Of a stretch of DNA of 64,000 nt, positions 24,286 through 36,839 are shown in pieces (within the stretch, counting starts at the first letter, position 1; each line of letters starts with the position of its first letter). The notes beneath the pieces are model-generated. The model was not told the origin of the DNA. It was given only the letters and a program-made list of their open reading frames with translations, and made no database searches. The position numbers were made by a program, and so were the translations under genes. Source of the stretch: Cryptomeria japonica. Lineage: Eukaryota > Streptophyta > Pinopsida > Cupressales > Cupressaceae. The stretch is taken from NCBI RefSeq assembly GCF_030272615.1, contig NC_081410.1:290965957-291029956 (forward strand), given 5' to 3'.

Positions 24286-25809
24286 TGTTGGCAATATAGA
24301 ATTATAACAGACAATGAAAGATTGTTGGCATTTCAATAAGGATATTGAGAAGGTTGTTGATGATTATGGATATAACTGATTAAGGATGTTTACTGTCTTG
24401 ATATTATTATTTTGTCATTGATGTCAAGAAATTGATTTTCTAATTCAGTATGATGTTGCCATATCTTGAGAAGTATGATTTGAAGAATATAACGATGTCG
24501 GTAAAAGACACAGGAAAGAATATGATGAATAAGGGGATGAATAAGGTATTCAATGGGCAACTATTACTGAGTCAGACAATGATGAGATCATGATGTTTAG
24601 ATTGTTTTAACATCATACATATGTTGTAAAATGTAAAGGTTAATACTATACTATGTTATCAAGCAAAGAACCTAGTCGGTAAACCCTAAGGTTATCGCTA
24701 TCAGTTAATGAAGGCGGAATGTCTACCGAGTGAAGTTTAGTATTTATCAAGTTGTTATCGAGTTGTAACTGAGCTATAACAGAATGCATTAAATGTTTGC
24801 ATGCGTTATTTAATGAAGGAAGCTGATGAGTTGGAACTGATTGAATGATTGGTATGTCGTTGATATAGTTTGTTAATGAATCTATGGCAAAGGAAAGTCG
24901 GCATGAAGATCTACAGCACAGATTGAACCGCAATACCTTGGCACAAGTTCCAAGAAATATATGCAAGTTCCTAGGCGGGGTAAAACATTTTCAGATCGAA
25001 AGATGCATTGAACCTGGACAAGATCGAAGATCTGATGGCTATGATTGATCATTGGAAATGTGATCAAGGAGATTAAGCGGTTACCTAATTTTTTATAAAT
25101 AGGAAATTGTTGATAAACAATGTATGCGGGCAAGTGTATGCACAGGGATGCTACATAGTGATTACCGAGCACAAAAGCTTGAAGACCTGTTTGAATAATA
25201 GAGTATAGAAGCCCAGCAGATAGACAAGATTAGTTCTATGTCTAGATTGTGTTGAACAAATAAGAATCTGCTTTAGCATTTTAAATGTGAAGTTGCAGAT
25301 AGATTTTATTATTGTTATTTTGTGAAAGTAACAGAAAATCTTTTAACCGAGTGGACTTAACAGTCTTATTTGTAAAACCCTCTAGCAAGGTGACATTCTG
25401 ATTGAGTGTTTGAAATCCTTTAACAAGGTCACTTCTAACAAGGTGAAGATCCTAATAGATCTGAGGGAAATCCCTTAACCGGGTCACATCTAGCAATGTG
25501 TTTGTAATCTTTAACAGGATTTTCTTTTAACCGAGCATACTCTAGAAGAGTATATTTCTTAGTGGGTCAGAAATCCCACAGTGGTTTTTCCCTATTTGGG
25601 TTTCCATGTTAAATCTGGTGTTATGAGGTTTATGATGTTTCTATGCTTTTGAGTTTGCATGTTTAACAGTTTTGGTTATATTACTAAAATATATGTTACC
25701 GAGGTTGAATCTAATGTTTTTATGAAAGATTAAGTTTTTATGATTCACCCCCCCCCTCTCATCTTGTTGTCTATTGGATCTGTACTTATATTAAGTATCA
25801 AAACTATCA
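24286..25809 (+). repeat. 3' LTR of the copia element
   Basis: About 1524 bases, matching the 5' LTR across its length. It carries a segment near 24580-24625 that is deleted from the 5' copy. Several ACCGAG motifs of the 5' LTR are mutated here (for example ACTGAG and ATCGAG forms near 24750). It is followed by the target duplication. Confidence 0.93.
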
Positions 25810-25814
25810 TTTTG

Positions 25815-27263
25815 AAATTGATAACCTTATTTGAAAAGCTCCAATCTATGATCCTCATGTCATCTATGTTTAAAAAAGCTTCAAGTATAGACACATGATT
25901 AGGAGAATAAACATAGATAGATTTAGGTTAATGAGTGGGAAGGTGAAGATTAAGTAGATTGAGGATCATTTGGAGTGGAAGAATCATACTTTGGGAATCA
26001 TCATAGTAGGAGCGAGACTTGAGGGAACACAAATTAGGTTGATCATGGTGGTATCCTTCCTAAATTTATTAGTTTTTTTTGTACTTGAACTACTAACTCA
26101 TATGTTGGTGGTAGAGACTATCATCTTAGTGATCTGATCGTCACTCAAATGTCTAAGTTGAAATCCTTGAGATGGAACATAAATGTCATTTCGATTGTAT
26201 ATTTTATTGAAGTAGGTATCCTTTCCTGAGTCTTATTGATCCTAGTATTGAGGCCAATCATGGCCTTTTGAGGTGCTCTATTTATAGTGATCAATTGTTG
26301 AATTTATTAAAACTTATCTTTTATTTGAACCTTTTGAAGAATGCATCACTCAAGCAGTCCCATGTTGTAATGGAGTTTGGGGAAAGCAACCAATACCAAT
26401 CTAGGGACTTACACATGAATGAAGTTACAAGTAACCTTAAAGTTATGTTTTGTTTCATAACAAAATGTACAATGGGTGCATCTATTATATCTTGTAGATG
26501 CTATGTTGAGTTTTTAAAATTTTCTCCACTAAAATTCAAGGGGGATTTAAGTAGAATCCCAAGTAGTTGAAGTAAGTGGAAGGATCAATGGTCTATAGCT
26601 ATTTTAATTGATAGAATTTATAGAGGCTTAGTGTTGGACCATCATCAAAGGAGGTGATGGAATTGGTTGAACAATTCTCCCTGTAGGAGTAATAACCATA
26701 TTTTGAACTAGGATCTGAGGGTTAATAGTTGTAACAGATCTAGTTACAAGCTTCTTTCTCGTATAATAATATTAAAATTGAGCAATAATGGCATGCCAAA
26801 ACTATTGATATTCAAATTTACAATAATATGAAAACTTGTATCAGACATAAGAAGCCTATAAATGTGGAGGCATTTTATTAGACATGTAAAATTTTAGAAG
26901 TTGGCACTTTGTTAGATTTTTAGTAATCTATTTCAAACCAAACTATAGGGAAAAGGAAGAAGGAAACTAAAAATTTGAGCCTAAAAACAATATAAATCAA
27001 TGTAATTCAAAGGACTTATATTTGAACATTCACAAAATACATAAAAATCTACCAAATGAACAAAGAGAAAATAGACAAAATAATCACTTCTTTCTATATT
27101 AATAATTCAACAATTTATCACTACAAAATTCTCAAAATAAGTAAAGAAACTATAAGAAACAAATATGTGAGTATGCAAAACACGTCTTCATATCTTTGTC
27201 ATTCAACAATTCATAACTACAAATTTATAGACTACTCAAAATAAATCTAAATGCATAAAGGAA
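25815..27263. other. Intergenic, no recognisable gene
   Basis: AT-rich, with only short open stretches (for example 26268-26570) that match no family I know. It lies between two complete retrotransposon insertions and is probably the continuation of the older DNA left of 18155. Confidence 0.45.
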
Positions 27264-27268
27264 CTACA

Positions 27269-28068
27269 TGTAGACACCTAAAATTGTCCAGTCTAATTAA
27301 ATAAATATTTTATTTATTTAATTATCTTTAGCCTAATTCTTCTATTAATTAAATAAATAATTAATTCATTTATCCTCTTCTAGCCTTATTTCTCATTTAA
27401 ATAAATACATTTATTTATTTAAATTATCCTTTTTCCTAAATTAAATAAATATCTTATTTATTTAATTATCCCACTTCTTCTATTAATTAAATGAATCTTT
27501 ATTTATTTAATTAATTCATTAGCCTTTTCTACCCATGACACATGTCATTCATCTCTTAATTCCTACACTACCTACCCTCTCATTATTTTATTATTTCTTT
27601 TACCTACCCTCTAATCATAGCCGACCTCTTTTACACCTCTCAATCTTATCCCTCTATTTCATATAGTGTCTTCTATATAAGAGGATACTTCCTTCATTAT
27701 CAACCCTAATCAATCTATGCATCCTAATCAATTGATTACACTCACTATGCATTCAGCCCCGACTACGCTTTCGAACTTGCATATGCAATCAAGCCTACTT
27801 GCAACCACATTTCTGTTCTTTGTTGAGCTCTTGTGCATATAAAATCTGAGAGCAACTATACCAAGCAAGATCAATGGAGATAGGAAGAATGGAGATTCAA
27901 ACCCTATTGGACATGTGATGCTATAATCTTTTTGATTTCATTTTATTTGCATTGTCTTAGGTAATCTTCATATGTTATGGTGGATCTTTGTTGTTGTTAG
28001 GCTAGGGTTTTGTGGTTGAATCCATTTAGTCTTTCAATCTTGTTGTTAATCCATTTTCACCATATACA
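27269..28068 (+). repeat. 5' LTR of the RT-less gypsy element
   Basis: 800 bases. The first 260 are a dense set of TTAATTAAATAAAT inverted-repeat phrases that could fold into hairpins. A TATA-like CTATATAAGAGG lies at about 27673 and is a plausible promoter. Confidence 0.93.
27673..27684 (+). promoter_or_regulatory. Candidate LTR TATA box
   Basis: CTATATAAGAGG sits mid-LTR, after the hairpin-rich U3. The same sequence is conserved in the 3' LTR at about 38251. Promoter function is inferred from position and consensus only. Confidence 0.5.
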
Positions 28069-28070
28069 TT

Positions 28071-28090
28071 TTGGCACGCCCCGTGGGACA
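28071..28090 (+). other. Candidate primer binding site
   Basis: TTGGCACGCCCCGTGGGACA, two bases after the LTR end, is in the primer-site position. I could not identify the tRNA with confidence. Confidence 0.5.
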
Positions 28091-28219
28091 TTGATTTTTG
28101 TTAGATCTATGTTTTTTGCAGATTTTTCTAACCCTATATTGTTGTTTTGTAAAACAATTTGGAGAATAACCTTGTGCAGCTAGAGTTTCGGACACAAAAT
28201 CAAGATCTTGGAGAGATTT

Positions 28220-29070
28220 GATCATATCTCACAAACGGATTGGAAATTTTGCACCCAATTTTTTTTTCAAGTTGAAGACAGTATCAGGAACTCTCAAAAA
28301 AAAATTCAAATCTATTAGAGAATATTTTAATTTTCTATGAATTTTCATAAAAAATTAATTTTGAGAGAAAATGCTTGAATTTTTTAGATTTTCTTACATT
28401 TTTAGAAATCTCTCATAATTATATAGAGGATCTATTCTTTGTGATTTTAATTTTGATGCAAAATATTTCCTAAAAAATTGGATCTTTAAAAATTAGGGTT
28501 TTTCCTTATTTTGATTAGATCTCACAAACCGCTATGAATTTTGACATAAAATGTTTTTTGCATGTCAGGAAAAGTATCAGAAGGATTCAATAAAAATTTT
28601 AGATTTTTTGGATCAAATTTTCATTTTATATGAATTTTTTATGAGTTTTCATAAAAAATTGATTTTGAGAGCAAATTAGTGAATTTTTTAGATTTTCTTA
28701 CATTTTTTGAAATCTCTCAGAATTATACACAGGATCTATTCTTTGTGATTTTAAATTTGATACAAAATCATTCCTCAAAAATTAGATCTTTGAAAATTAA
28801 GGTTTTACATTATTTTACTCATATCTCACAAACTGCTTGGATTTGTTGCAAAAAAAAATTTACGCAAGTTTGGAAGACCCTCAAAAATCTCCAGTAAATA
28901 TTTCAGATTTTTTGGATCTATTTTGCATTTTATATGAATTTTTTATGATTTTTCATAAAAAAATTAATTTTTGGAGCAAATTAGCAAACTTTTTGAATTT
29001 TCTTACATTTCTGGAAATTTCTTGAAATTTTACAGGTGGTCTTTTTTTATGATGAATCAGATCTTTGAAT
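28220..29070 (+). repeat. About 2.8 imperfect tandem copies of a ~300-base unit in the element leader
   Basis: Units begin with a TATCTCACAAAC-type phrase at 28220, 28513 and 28818. Each contains GATTTTCTTACATTT, a TATGAATTTT...CATAAAAAATT phrase and a GGATCTATTCTTTGTGATTT-type phrase. Spacing is 293 and 305 bases. The region is non-coding and very AT-rich. Confidence 0.7.
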
Positions 29071-30618
29071 CGGTCAACAAAATGCATTGTTGAAGGCCCC
29101 TATTTCACAAAGTCTTTTGGATCTAAAATTTACCTAACTTGTGTGCTTGCAGGAAGGGGTGATCATTTGAAACAATCCAAACTACTAAAAAATATTTGTT
29201 GCAGGACCTTGGCAAGGTTTTTTGATCTTTATTGTGTGTATTGTTCTCATAAACTAGCAAACACTTCAATTGGTGCACTAAAATTGAACCATTGTCTTTT
29301 GTGTCTTGAGCAATAGGCTCTTTTTGTTTCATCTTTACAGGGCATGTCTCCCCATGTGGTCATTAGGACTACTAGTGAGGAGAGAACGAACCAAGTGGTA
29401 GCGAGGAAAACCCACCTCTTTCGAACCACTATAAACAACTGTATTCATGGTGAAAACTATGGATAACGTGTGTTGATTAGTTCATTTCGACACTATGTCT
29501 CCCCATAAACTCGTTTGATCAAATTTATTTGATCAGTTGTAGGGCGTAACCCCTACCGGCTGGGAGCCTTCTGTATTTATAGAGCTAAAAGTGCCGCATG
29601 TATGGCCACATGAGCGGATGCCCTTACTAGCACCTTTTTGTTTTAGAAGCCAAAATCCTTCTAGTTGTTGGGGCAGGAGGTCGGACCTCTGGTAGCGGCC
29701 CACACACATACGGTTCTTAGTAGAGATACAAAGTTCACCACAGGGAGTTTTCGTGGGGACTGATGCTTGGTTGCCCCGAGAAGTGATGTCGAGGGTGGAG
29801 TCGGTGGGGTCAAGCATCTAAGTATCCGCTTTGAATAGCGTAGCCTTGAGGGAAACTCCATGTGGGATCAACAACTATTGTCCTGGCCAACCATAAGAAT
29901 TGTGCTTGTCTAATTTTGAACTATCAAACATTCAAGACCAAACATTAAAACATTGTGTCTTTTGTGTCTTCAAGTGTATGCAAAACAAATTTTACATCAA
30001 ACAACACACTTTTTTTTGAGTCATGTTTGAGTCTAAACACTTGCAAACATTGAGTCTTCATCAACACTGTGTCCTCTTGTCACGAAAAATAGTCAAACAT
30101 TCAGATTTGGTCACAACAAACAACTTCACAAATTAGAAAAATTTTACAATCCAACAAACAAGAGCAATCAATTTCAGAATTCTTGAGCTTCCTAAGCTAT
30201 CTCTTTAGGTTTTCATCTAGCATTCAACCTATCTTTGGGTCTCACAAAGTCCATCATTGCTTTACAACCTACATTACATTCACATTTGTCTAAACTTGAA
30301 TCAAAAGGTCACTTGCTTGTCCTCGTCATACTTTGTCAACACACTACATACAACAACATTTTGCTAAGTGGTCCCTCATCAAGGTCTATCACCTTTGGGT
30401 CTCATTTGGTCTTACTGAGAGTCAAGGTCAACTTACCTCATCAAGAGAAACTATCCTCTCTTTGGAAGTCACACCCACTCTACTACATACATACTTGGTC
30501 TTACATTTTGGACATTGCAAGTAAACCTCAGATTCATTTACATTCCATCCAACTCTTGGTCTTCCATACTCTTTTCCATTTTCATCTAGTCTCACACATC
30601 TTGGTCAATACCTAGTTC
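29071..30618 (+). other. Non-coding leader of the RT-less gypsy element
   Basis: No convincing gene. It includes a more GC-rich block (29520-29880) and a CA/TC-rich block rich in stops. It lies between the repeat array and gag. Confidence 0.5.
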
Positions 30619-32627
30619 ATGGTTGAAACCCGCTCCCAAAAATCTAGGAGAGAAACTAAAAAGGCTCAAGAGTCCACAAACATGAGCTCCTATGAGTATG
30701 ACAATGATATCTTTTTCAATTATGATCATACTACATTACCTGACATGGATGCTTATAGAAACGTTCCAAATGTTGAGCACATGGACACTACAAACAACAA
30801 TGATACACACAATGACAATATGGACAACTTTTCCGTGCATTCAACAGAAGTGGAAGACACCATTATGAATCCTCGTTTCAATCGATTGGTTGAGGAAATA
30901 ATGAGGAGAGATAGACAATACTTTCTACAAATGATGGCACAAAGTGGAACCAAGATCCCTCATGATTTTGACATGTCTCAAATAATGGAAAATCGACCTT
31001 TGCAACAACCTCACTCCAACATGGATCAAAGGAGGCCTAATAGTGGAGGCAATAGAGGACCACATATGGTGCCTGAATCACCATCGTCTTTGTTTCAAAA
31101 ACCAGAGGTCCCTTATGGTCAAGCATATGATACTCACCTTCGCAGACCATTGTGGAAGTCTTATGCAGAGAAATATGCTCAACCACATACCAATGCTAAG
31201 GATCAACCACCAAAGAAATTGGATATTCAAAGGCATGCTCAAAATTTGGACACAAGGAAACCCCATGTCAAATTTGGGGGCAACACACTAGAACAAACTC
31301 ATGACATTCCTATAGAGTATGGTATACATGGACAAAGCAGATATGTCATTCCTCAACATGACTCTATACAAAGTGGTCCATATACGCAGCATCATTATAG
31401 ACCTCCTCCATATGAACATGTATATGATCAATATCATCCATATATGCAACATGCTCCTCCTCCAATTGGTGCCTCAAGCATGGGGTATGGTCTAAGAAGT
31501 CAGTCTCCACCTAAGAATAATTTGGAACAACAAATCAGGGACTTACAAAAGAAAATGGAGGACATAAATACACCGAAGCCAACCTATACAATGAGAGACA
31601 TATGTACTTATCCATTCGACAAGAGCATTCCAATGCCTCCATTTCCTACACACTTTGTGACGCCTAAGTTTGATAAGTATAGAGGAAAAGGGGATCCTAA
31701 GGCACACATAAGACAGTTTCTCACAGCTTGCATTGAGGTAGCAGCGAAAGAGACATATTTGATGAGATTATTCCCACAAAGCTTAGGTGATCAAGTTATG
31801 GAATGGTTCTCCCAACTTCCACCTGGTATTAAGTCATGGGGTGACTTAGCAGAGGCATTTATTCAACATTTCTCCTACAACATAGAGACAGACATATCAG
31901 TCACTACTTTGTGCAACACCAAGCAAAGGGATGGAGAACCTTTTTCATCATTTTTACAAAGATGGAGAAATCTAGCCAACAGATGCTCTTGTGAAATTCC
32001 ACAAAAACAAATGGTAGAAATGTTCACCCAAAATGTTAACAAAGACATTGGCTATGATCTAAGGAAAGCTTGTTTGTCCACCTTCAAGGACATCATTGAA
32101 AAAGGCTTAGCGACAGAAAAGGTCCTAATTGAACAAGGAGTCATTAAGATATTCAAGGAAAAGACAAGCCAAGATTTTGGAATAAAAACAAGAACACGGT
32201 CAATGATGGTGTTGTTGATGCCAATACGATACGACCCAAAATCATTTTTTCTGGATCAAGCTCTACAAACAATCAAGTGAATACTCAAACAACTTCCAAA
32301 TCATGAAGGAAGTACACTCCATTGGGAGAACCACTAGAATCAATTTTCAAGAAGCTAGTGGCAAACAAAATAATAACAATTCCAGATCTACCTCCATATG
32401 AGCCAAAGGTTAAACCAAATTGGTGGAATGATGATGAGTATTGTGAATTTCATAAGAGCAAAGGTCATAAAACAGGAAATTGTCATCGACTGAAGAACAT
32501 CATACAAGATCTTATTGATAGAGGTGACATTGAGATTGAAGGGAATTCATCCAACCAAGAACATGAAATGTTTAAGGAACCATTCCCAAAACATGACAAG
32601 GGAAAAGCTAAAGCCACAGATGACTAA
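30619..32627 (+). pseudogene. gag: gag of the RT-less gypsy element
   Basis: 30619-32280 is a 553-codon open frame starting with a basic leader. It has an extended His/Pro/Gln-rich middle, then a Tat-type gag domain (FVTPKFDKYRGKGDPKAHIR; WFSQLPPGIKSWGDLAEAF; FSSFLQRWRNLANRC). A frame change near 32130-32300 leads into 32322-32627, which carries the knuckle-like CEFHKSKGHKTGNC followed by HRLKNIIQDLIDRG, as in Tat gag C-termini. It would supply particle protein and RNA binding. The long gag frame is nearly intact, unlike the rest. Confidence 0.82.
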
Positions 32628-33683
32628 ACCAACTATACCAGAGCATCTTATAACTATGATTCAACTATCAATCACATTTCAATGGACAATTATGTCTCTA
32701 CCATTATCATCAAGGACAAAACGCCTGAGAATTTTACCCAAAGACCCAGGATTGTCCTAAAAGGCATTGGATCTTATTCCGAATCTACCTCTGAATGTAA
32801 TGTTACAACTCGTCGAGTTAAATTCATTTTGCAAGGTGCTCCAGCTAAAAACATCGCTTCCTCATCAACCAAGCCTGAGTATGACCTTTTAGAACAGTTA
32901 GGGAAGACACCGACGCTTATCTCAATTCTTGAGCTCTTACCCATATCTCCCACACATAAAGACATTCTTGACAAAATATTGAGAGACACTTTTGTCCCTA
33001 GTGATCTGAATATGGACCAGTTTCAAGCCATGGTGGGATACCTTTCCGTTCCACACTCCCTTACTTTCACAAAAGTCGATGACGCCTCTGTAAGTTAGCC
33101 ACATAATGCACCGTTACACATTGAAGCCTTCCTACACAAACATCGAATAAAACGAGTCCTGATAGATGGAGGAGCTAGTCTAAACATTTGTACATTGAGC
33201 ACTATTAAACAATTGGGATATTCTGACAAAGTTGTAAATTCTACAAATAAAATTACCATCAAAGCATATGATGATGAAGAACGTTCATCCAAAGGCATAG
33301 CCATCTTGCCTCTCAGAGTTGGGCCAGTTACAAAGGATGTGATTTGTCAAGACCTAGACCTCAATCTCACATACAACATATTGCTAGGACGTCCATGGAC
33401 TCATGAGATGGGAGCAGTCCCATCTACATATCATCGATGTATCAAGTTCCCACACAATGGAGTTGAAGTGACCGTCAAAGCAGATCCAAATCCATTCATA
33501 TATTGCAACAATCTATGACCTCAATTAGAAATAACAATACCAGTCAATCAAGAGGCTATTCCTTCATCAGCATATGTGGATCCAGAATCCTTGAAACCTT
33601 CTACATCAAAGCAAACAGAGATCAAAGAAAAAATCAAGTTTAAAGACTTGGGATGTGGTGAGTATATCTTTCATGTTGATTAG
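32628..33683 (+). pseudogene. Aspartic protease region of the RT-less gypsy element
   Basis: One frame shared with the zinc knuckle upstream and the spacer downstream. It has stops at 32625, 33096, 33516 and 33681. The active-site segment VLIDGGASLNICT is at about 33155, followed by the flap and psi-loop region (NILLGRPWTHEMGAVPSTYH). The Asp-Gly-Gly form replaces the commoner Asp-Ser/Thr-Gly. The stops are mostly TAG or TGA where Gln, Trp or Arg codons would fit. Confidence 0.75.
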
Positions 33684-34709
33684 CTCCCACTATCTCCTAA
33701 GGTATTCAGTCACCAAGAACAATCTATAAACAATTTGCAAGGAATTGGGAGTGAACCACCTAGTGTTGTGGCTACTAAGTCTGAATGCAAATCTCCTCTA
33801 GCGGTGCAAGCAGCTCTTGATATCAATAATCCTAAGAGTGGTTCCAACAAAGAATCTATTGAGCATATTGCCAGCCCTCTTGAGAACTCACATAGCCTTA
33901 CCATTTCATCCACTCATTCCATTTCCACTCCACTTCCAGACTTGGATCAACAAGAATTACAAAAACCCTTACTCATTGGGGATGAAAAATCAAGCTTTGA
34001 AAAGAAAAATCTAAAAGTCAAAAATAAAGAAAAGTCCTTTAGTCCAAATCAAAATCAAAAGCTATTGGACTCTGCAAAAATCAAAGTCAAGGATAAAAAT
34101 CCTATGAAGAAAAAAGAACAAGAGTTGATCTCCCCTAATATCAAAATAACTGGGGGCAAAAGTTCTAAAATTTTAAGTCAAAAAGCACACTTGTTGATCC
34201 TAAGTCTCCATCATGCTATCTTACTTTTACTTCTTTTTGCAATCATAAGCCTTCATCACTCATCCACTTGTTCCGCACATCCTTTCCCTTCTGGCAATAC
34301 ATCATGGACCTTTAATGGAACTTCCTCGAAGGAATTTGTTATCATGGATGCCCAAACTTCTTTAGGTGACACGCATATGGGCCTATGTAGTCCACACACT
34401 AGTAATTCTATCTCAGTTCCTTTATCAAGGAAGAGAATCAAGGGAGAAACACATCATTCAGTCAAGGAAAAATGCAGTTATAATCATAAGATAAAGCCTC
34501 ACACATTCGAAGTGGGTGACTTATTTCTTAAAGAGAATCCAAGAAATCAGCAAGACAGAGATAAGAAGGGCAAGTTCGAACCAAACTGGTTGGGTCCTTA
34601 CATCATCACAGCAGCATATGGATCTGGTGCATATCAGCTTTCAACTCCAAATGGCGAACCTTTGGAGGATCCTATCAATAGCATGCACCTTCGCAGGTTT
34701 TACACGTAG
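33684..34709 (+). pseudogene. Spacer frame fused to integrase C-terminal tail
   Basis: 33735-34709 is one open 324-codon frame. A Ser/Pro/Lys-rich part comes first. Then a strongly hydrophobic run (HAILLLLLFAIIS, near 34215) is followed by a Ser/Thr-rich region. The end is unmistakably the integrase C-terminal tail: FEVGDLFLKENPRNQQ, KFEPNWLGPYIITAAYGSG and PINSMHLRRFYT. RT, RNase H and the integrase core expected before the tail are missing, so a large deletion ended in frame. The hydrophobic stretch could be a membrane segment or a chance product. Confidence 0.75.
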
Positions 34710-36330
34710 CTCTTCAAAGTATCCTAATTCAAAAATACAAAAAAAAACGTAACTTGGTGAAAACCTGGCAAACAGGTGCCTCGTGACACAAAAAAAAATT
34801 GAAAAATCAGAAAAGTAAAATAGAAAAAACATTTCATCCAACGGTGAAAACCACTTCGGTGGCGCCCTCGGCAAGTACTATGGTGAAAACTGGGTCACCA
34901 ATGCCATGCGTAGAGACATTGCTCCTCCCTCCTTCAGGATTCCATCTCATCCTTTCACTATGCACACACTCACAACCTATCTATTCATAATAAACTTTAC
35001 ACATTCCCATCATGGCTTGTTATTGATCTACCTAAGATTGGTTCACCATTCATAATAAACATTCCTTTTCATCCTTTTCCATTCATAATAAATCAGCTCC
35101 TATCTATGGCTAAGGAAGATCCTACGTCTAGTGATGGGTGTGGAACTAAGAACATCACATGTTTTGAGGAGTACAGTTTCTTCCAGTTTTCTTCAATCTA
35201 TTCGCACACAATCCGCAATAAAGCAACATTTGCATCGCCAATCCGCAATAAAGTTTCGTCTTCTTTGCAATAAAGTATCAGTTTCATGGATTCAGTTAGT
35301 TTCAGATGAGACACAGCAGCAAAAATGAGCTTCAACAAATCAAATCTTTCAACACTCAGACAACATATGGTTCAGTGTTATCTATCCTTTTTGTGAAAGT
35401 AAACATTGTGACCACAATCAAATAAGACTTATACAAGTGACAAGAGACACTAAACTTGAGGACTACAGTGAATGTTGGTGTTGAGTCTTGGTTTTCTTTT
35501 GATTTTTATCTTCTGGTGACATGTCTTTTAGCTTTTTCGGGATGTCTCTGACTAGAGATTTTATCTCCAGGATGTCTTTGACTAGAAAGGTGAGGATGGG
35601 GTATCGTCACCTATTTTTCTTTTGCTATCTGTGAATTGTCTCTTAGTAATGCTATGACTTGTCCAAGGATATGAGGAACTGGGGCATTCCTTGTTTGTGA
35701 CTGTCTTATCTCCATGCAAACAAGTACAATGACTTTTTGGGTCAAACATATGCCTCGATGGTCATAACCTACTTACCATAATAAAGCTCAATGATGATAA
35801 CGCACAAGAAGCTCTTTTCATTTTCATATCTTCTATCTTCCATCCCCATTTCTTGATTGACCTCCATCATCCTTCTCGAGTCCGTGTAGCCTGCTATCAC
35901 ATGACTGAGTATAATGACACGCCAAAAATATTCGCATTTCATGTAGTTGCACATGCATTATCACATGTTAGCATTTCATACATACATATAGATATCACAA
36001 TTGCATCACATCCTGCACACAACACATGTTAGCACATCTTACATTCTCATCATGTAAATAGTTATTCGCATTATCATATTCATTTGCATTTCATACATTC
36101 ACATTCACATTTGCATAACATATAAAACATAAAAGATCAAAAATATTACATTTCATTATGTACATATTTGCATCCATATCATAAGAATCACATAGAAACA
36201 TACATCATGAAACATCTCATCACATAGGTACACATGCATATAGTTGCTACAAAGATGAATCATCTCATATATATATCAAAAATCATAAGTGTCATGATAC
36301 AATGATGTCAAAAATCACATGGCTACAAAA
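34710..36330 (+). other. Non-coding 3' part of the RT-less gypsy element
   Basis: No gene. It includes a GGTGACA...GATGTCT(C/T)TGACTAGA phrase repeated near 35540-35595, and a long stretch rich in CATTTGCAT/CATACAT words (35940-36260). Confidence 0.5.
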
Positions 36331-36339
36331 TCACCCGAA

Positions 36340-36800
36340 GGTGTCTACATCATCATACAAAATGGTACAAAACTGATACATAAGAACCCACTGATCACTC
36401 CTCCTAGCACTGTTGATAGCGTTAGTCCTATCGATGTCATCGTGTCCCATGCCACGTGTCCAACCCTTATCTCCAGTCTTGGATCCTAAAACACTCGTCT
36501 CAGTGCATCCATGTCTCCGTCTCGATCGTAAGGTACTAACTCCCCATCGATCGATATCCTCAGAATCCTGTATACATCTTCTAAGGTGACTGTCATCTCA
36601 CCCATCGGCAAATGAAAACTACAAGTCTCTGAGTGCCATCTCTCAGCCAGCACAGTCAGCAATCCCATGTTCACCCGAAACTCAGGCACATACAGAATAA
36701 ATCACAGACCCATAACCTCAATCGCGGCTCTATCCTCAAATATCAGCTCTGGTCGTAACCTCTGAGTCGATGGGAATCTTGAGACTTCAGCATAGGTAGG
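36340..36800 (-). pseudogene. Antisense plant mobile domain (PMD, aminotransferase-like) remnant
   Basis: On the - strand, 36689-36486 encodes NMGLLTVLAERWHSETCSF then HLPMGEMTVTLEDVYRIL and ISIDGELV, the core signature of the plant mobile domain. Upstream sequence to about 36790 continues the match in the same frame past one stop. PMDs occur in plant proteins of the MAIN family and are frequently carried by transposons. It lies in antisense downstream of the pol remnant, where Tat-lineage elements often hold extra reading frames. It has no start and no complete domain, so it is a fragment. Confidence 0.75.
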
Positions 36801-36839
36801 TACTCCTACAGTCAAGCAAATCAACTGTGTCAATCATAG

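Larger units (their letters stand above)
18156..25814 (+). mobile_element. Complete Ty1/copia LTR retrotransposon with TSD TTTTG
   Basis: LTRs at 18161-19640 and 24286-25809 begin TGTTGGCAATAT and end AACTATCA. They are flanked by identical 5-base duplications TTTTG (18156-18160 and 25810-25814). Between them are a tRNA-iMet primer site, one long polyprotein frame in copia order (gag, protease, integrase, RT, RNase H) and a polypurine tract. The LTRs differ by scattered substitutions and one deletion of roughly 40 bases in the 5' LTR (near 18450, against 24580-24625). The element is structurally complete but has stops. A solo LTR of the same family lies at 46316-47892. Confidence 0.95.

Noticed and set aside
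34190-34400. Envelope-like gene in the RT-less gypsy element
   Set aside because: Only one hydrophobic run is present, with no signal peptide at a start, no second membrane segment and no cysteine pattern. It is in frame with an integrase tail, so an envelope call is not supported.
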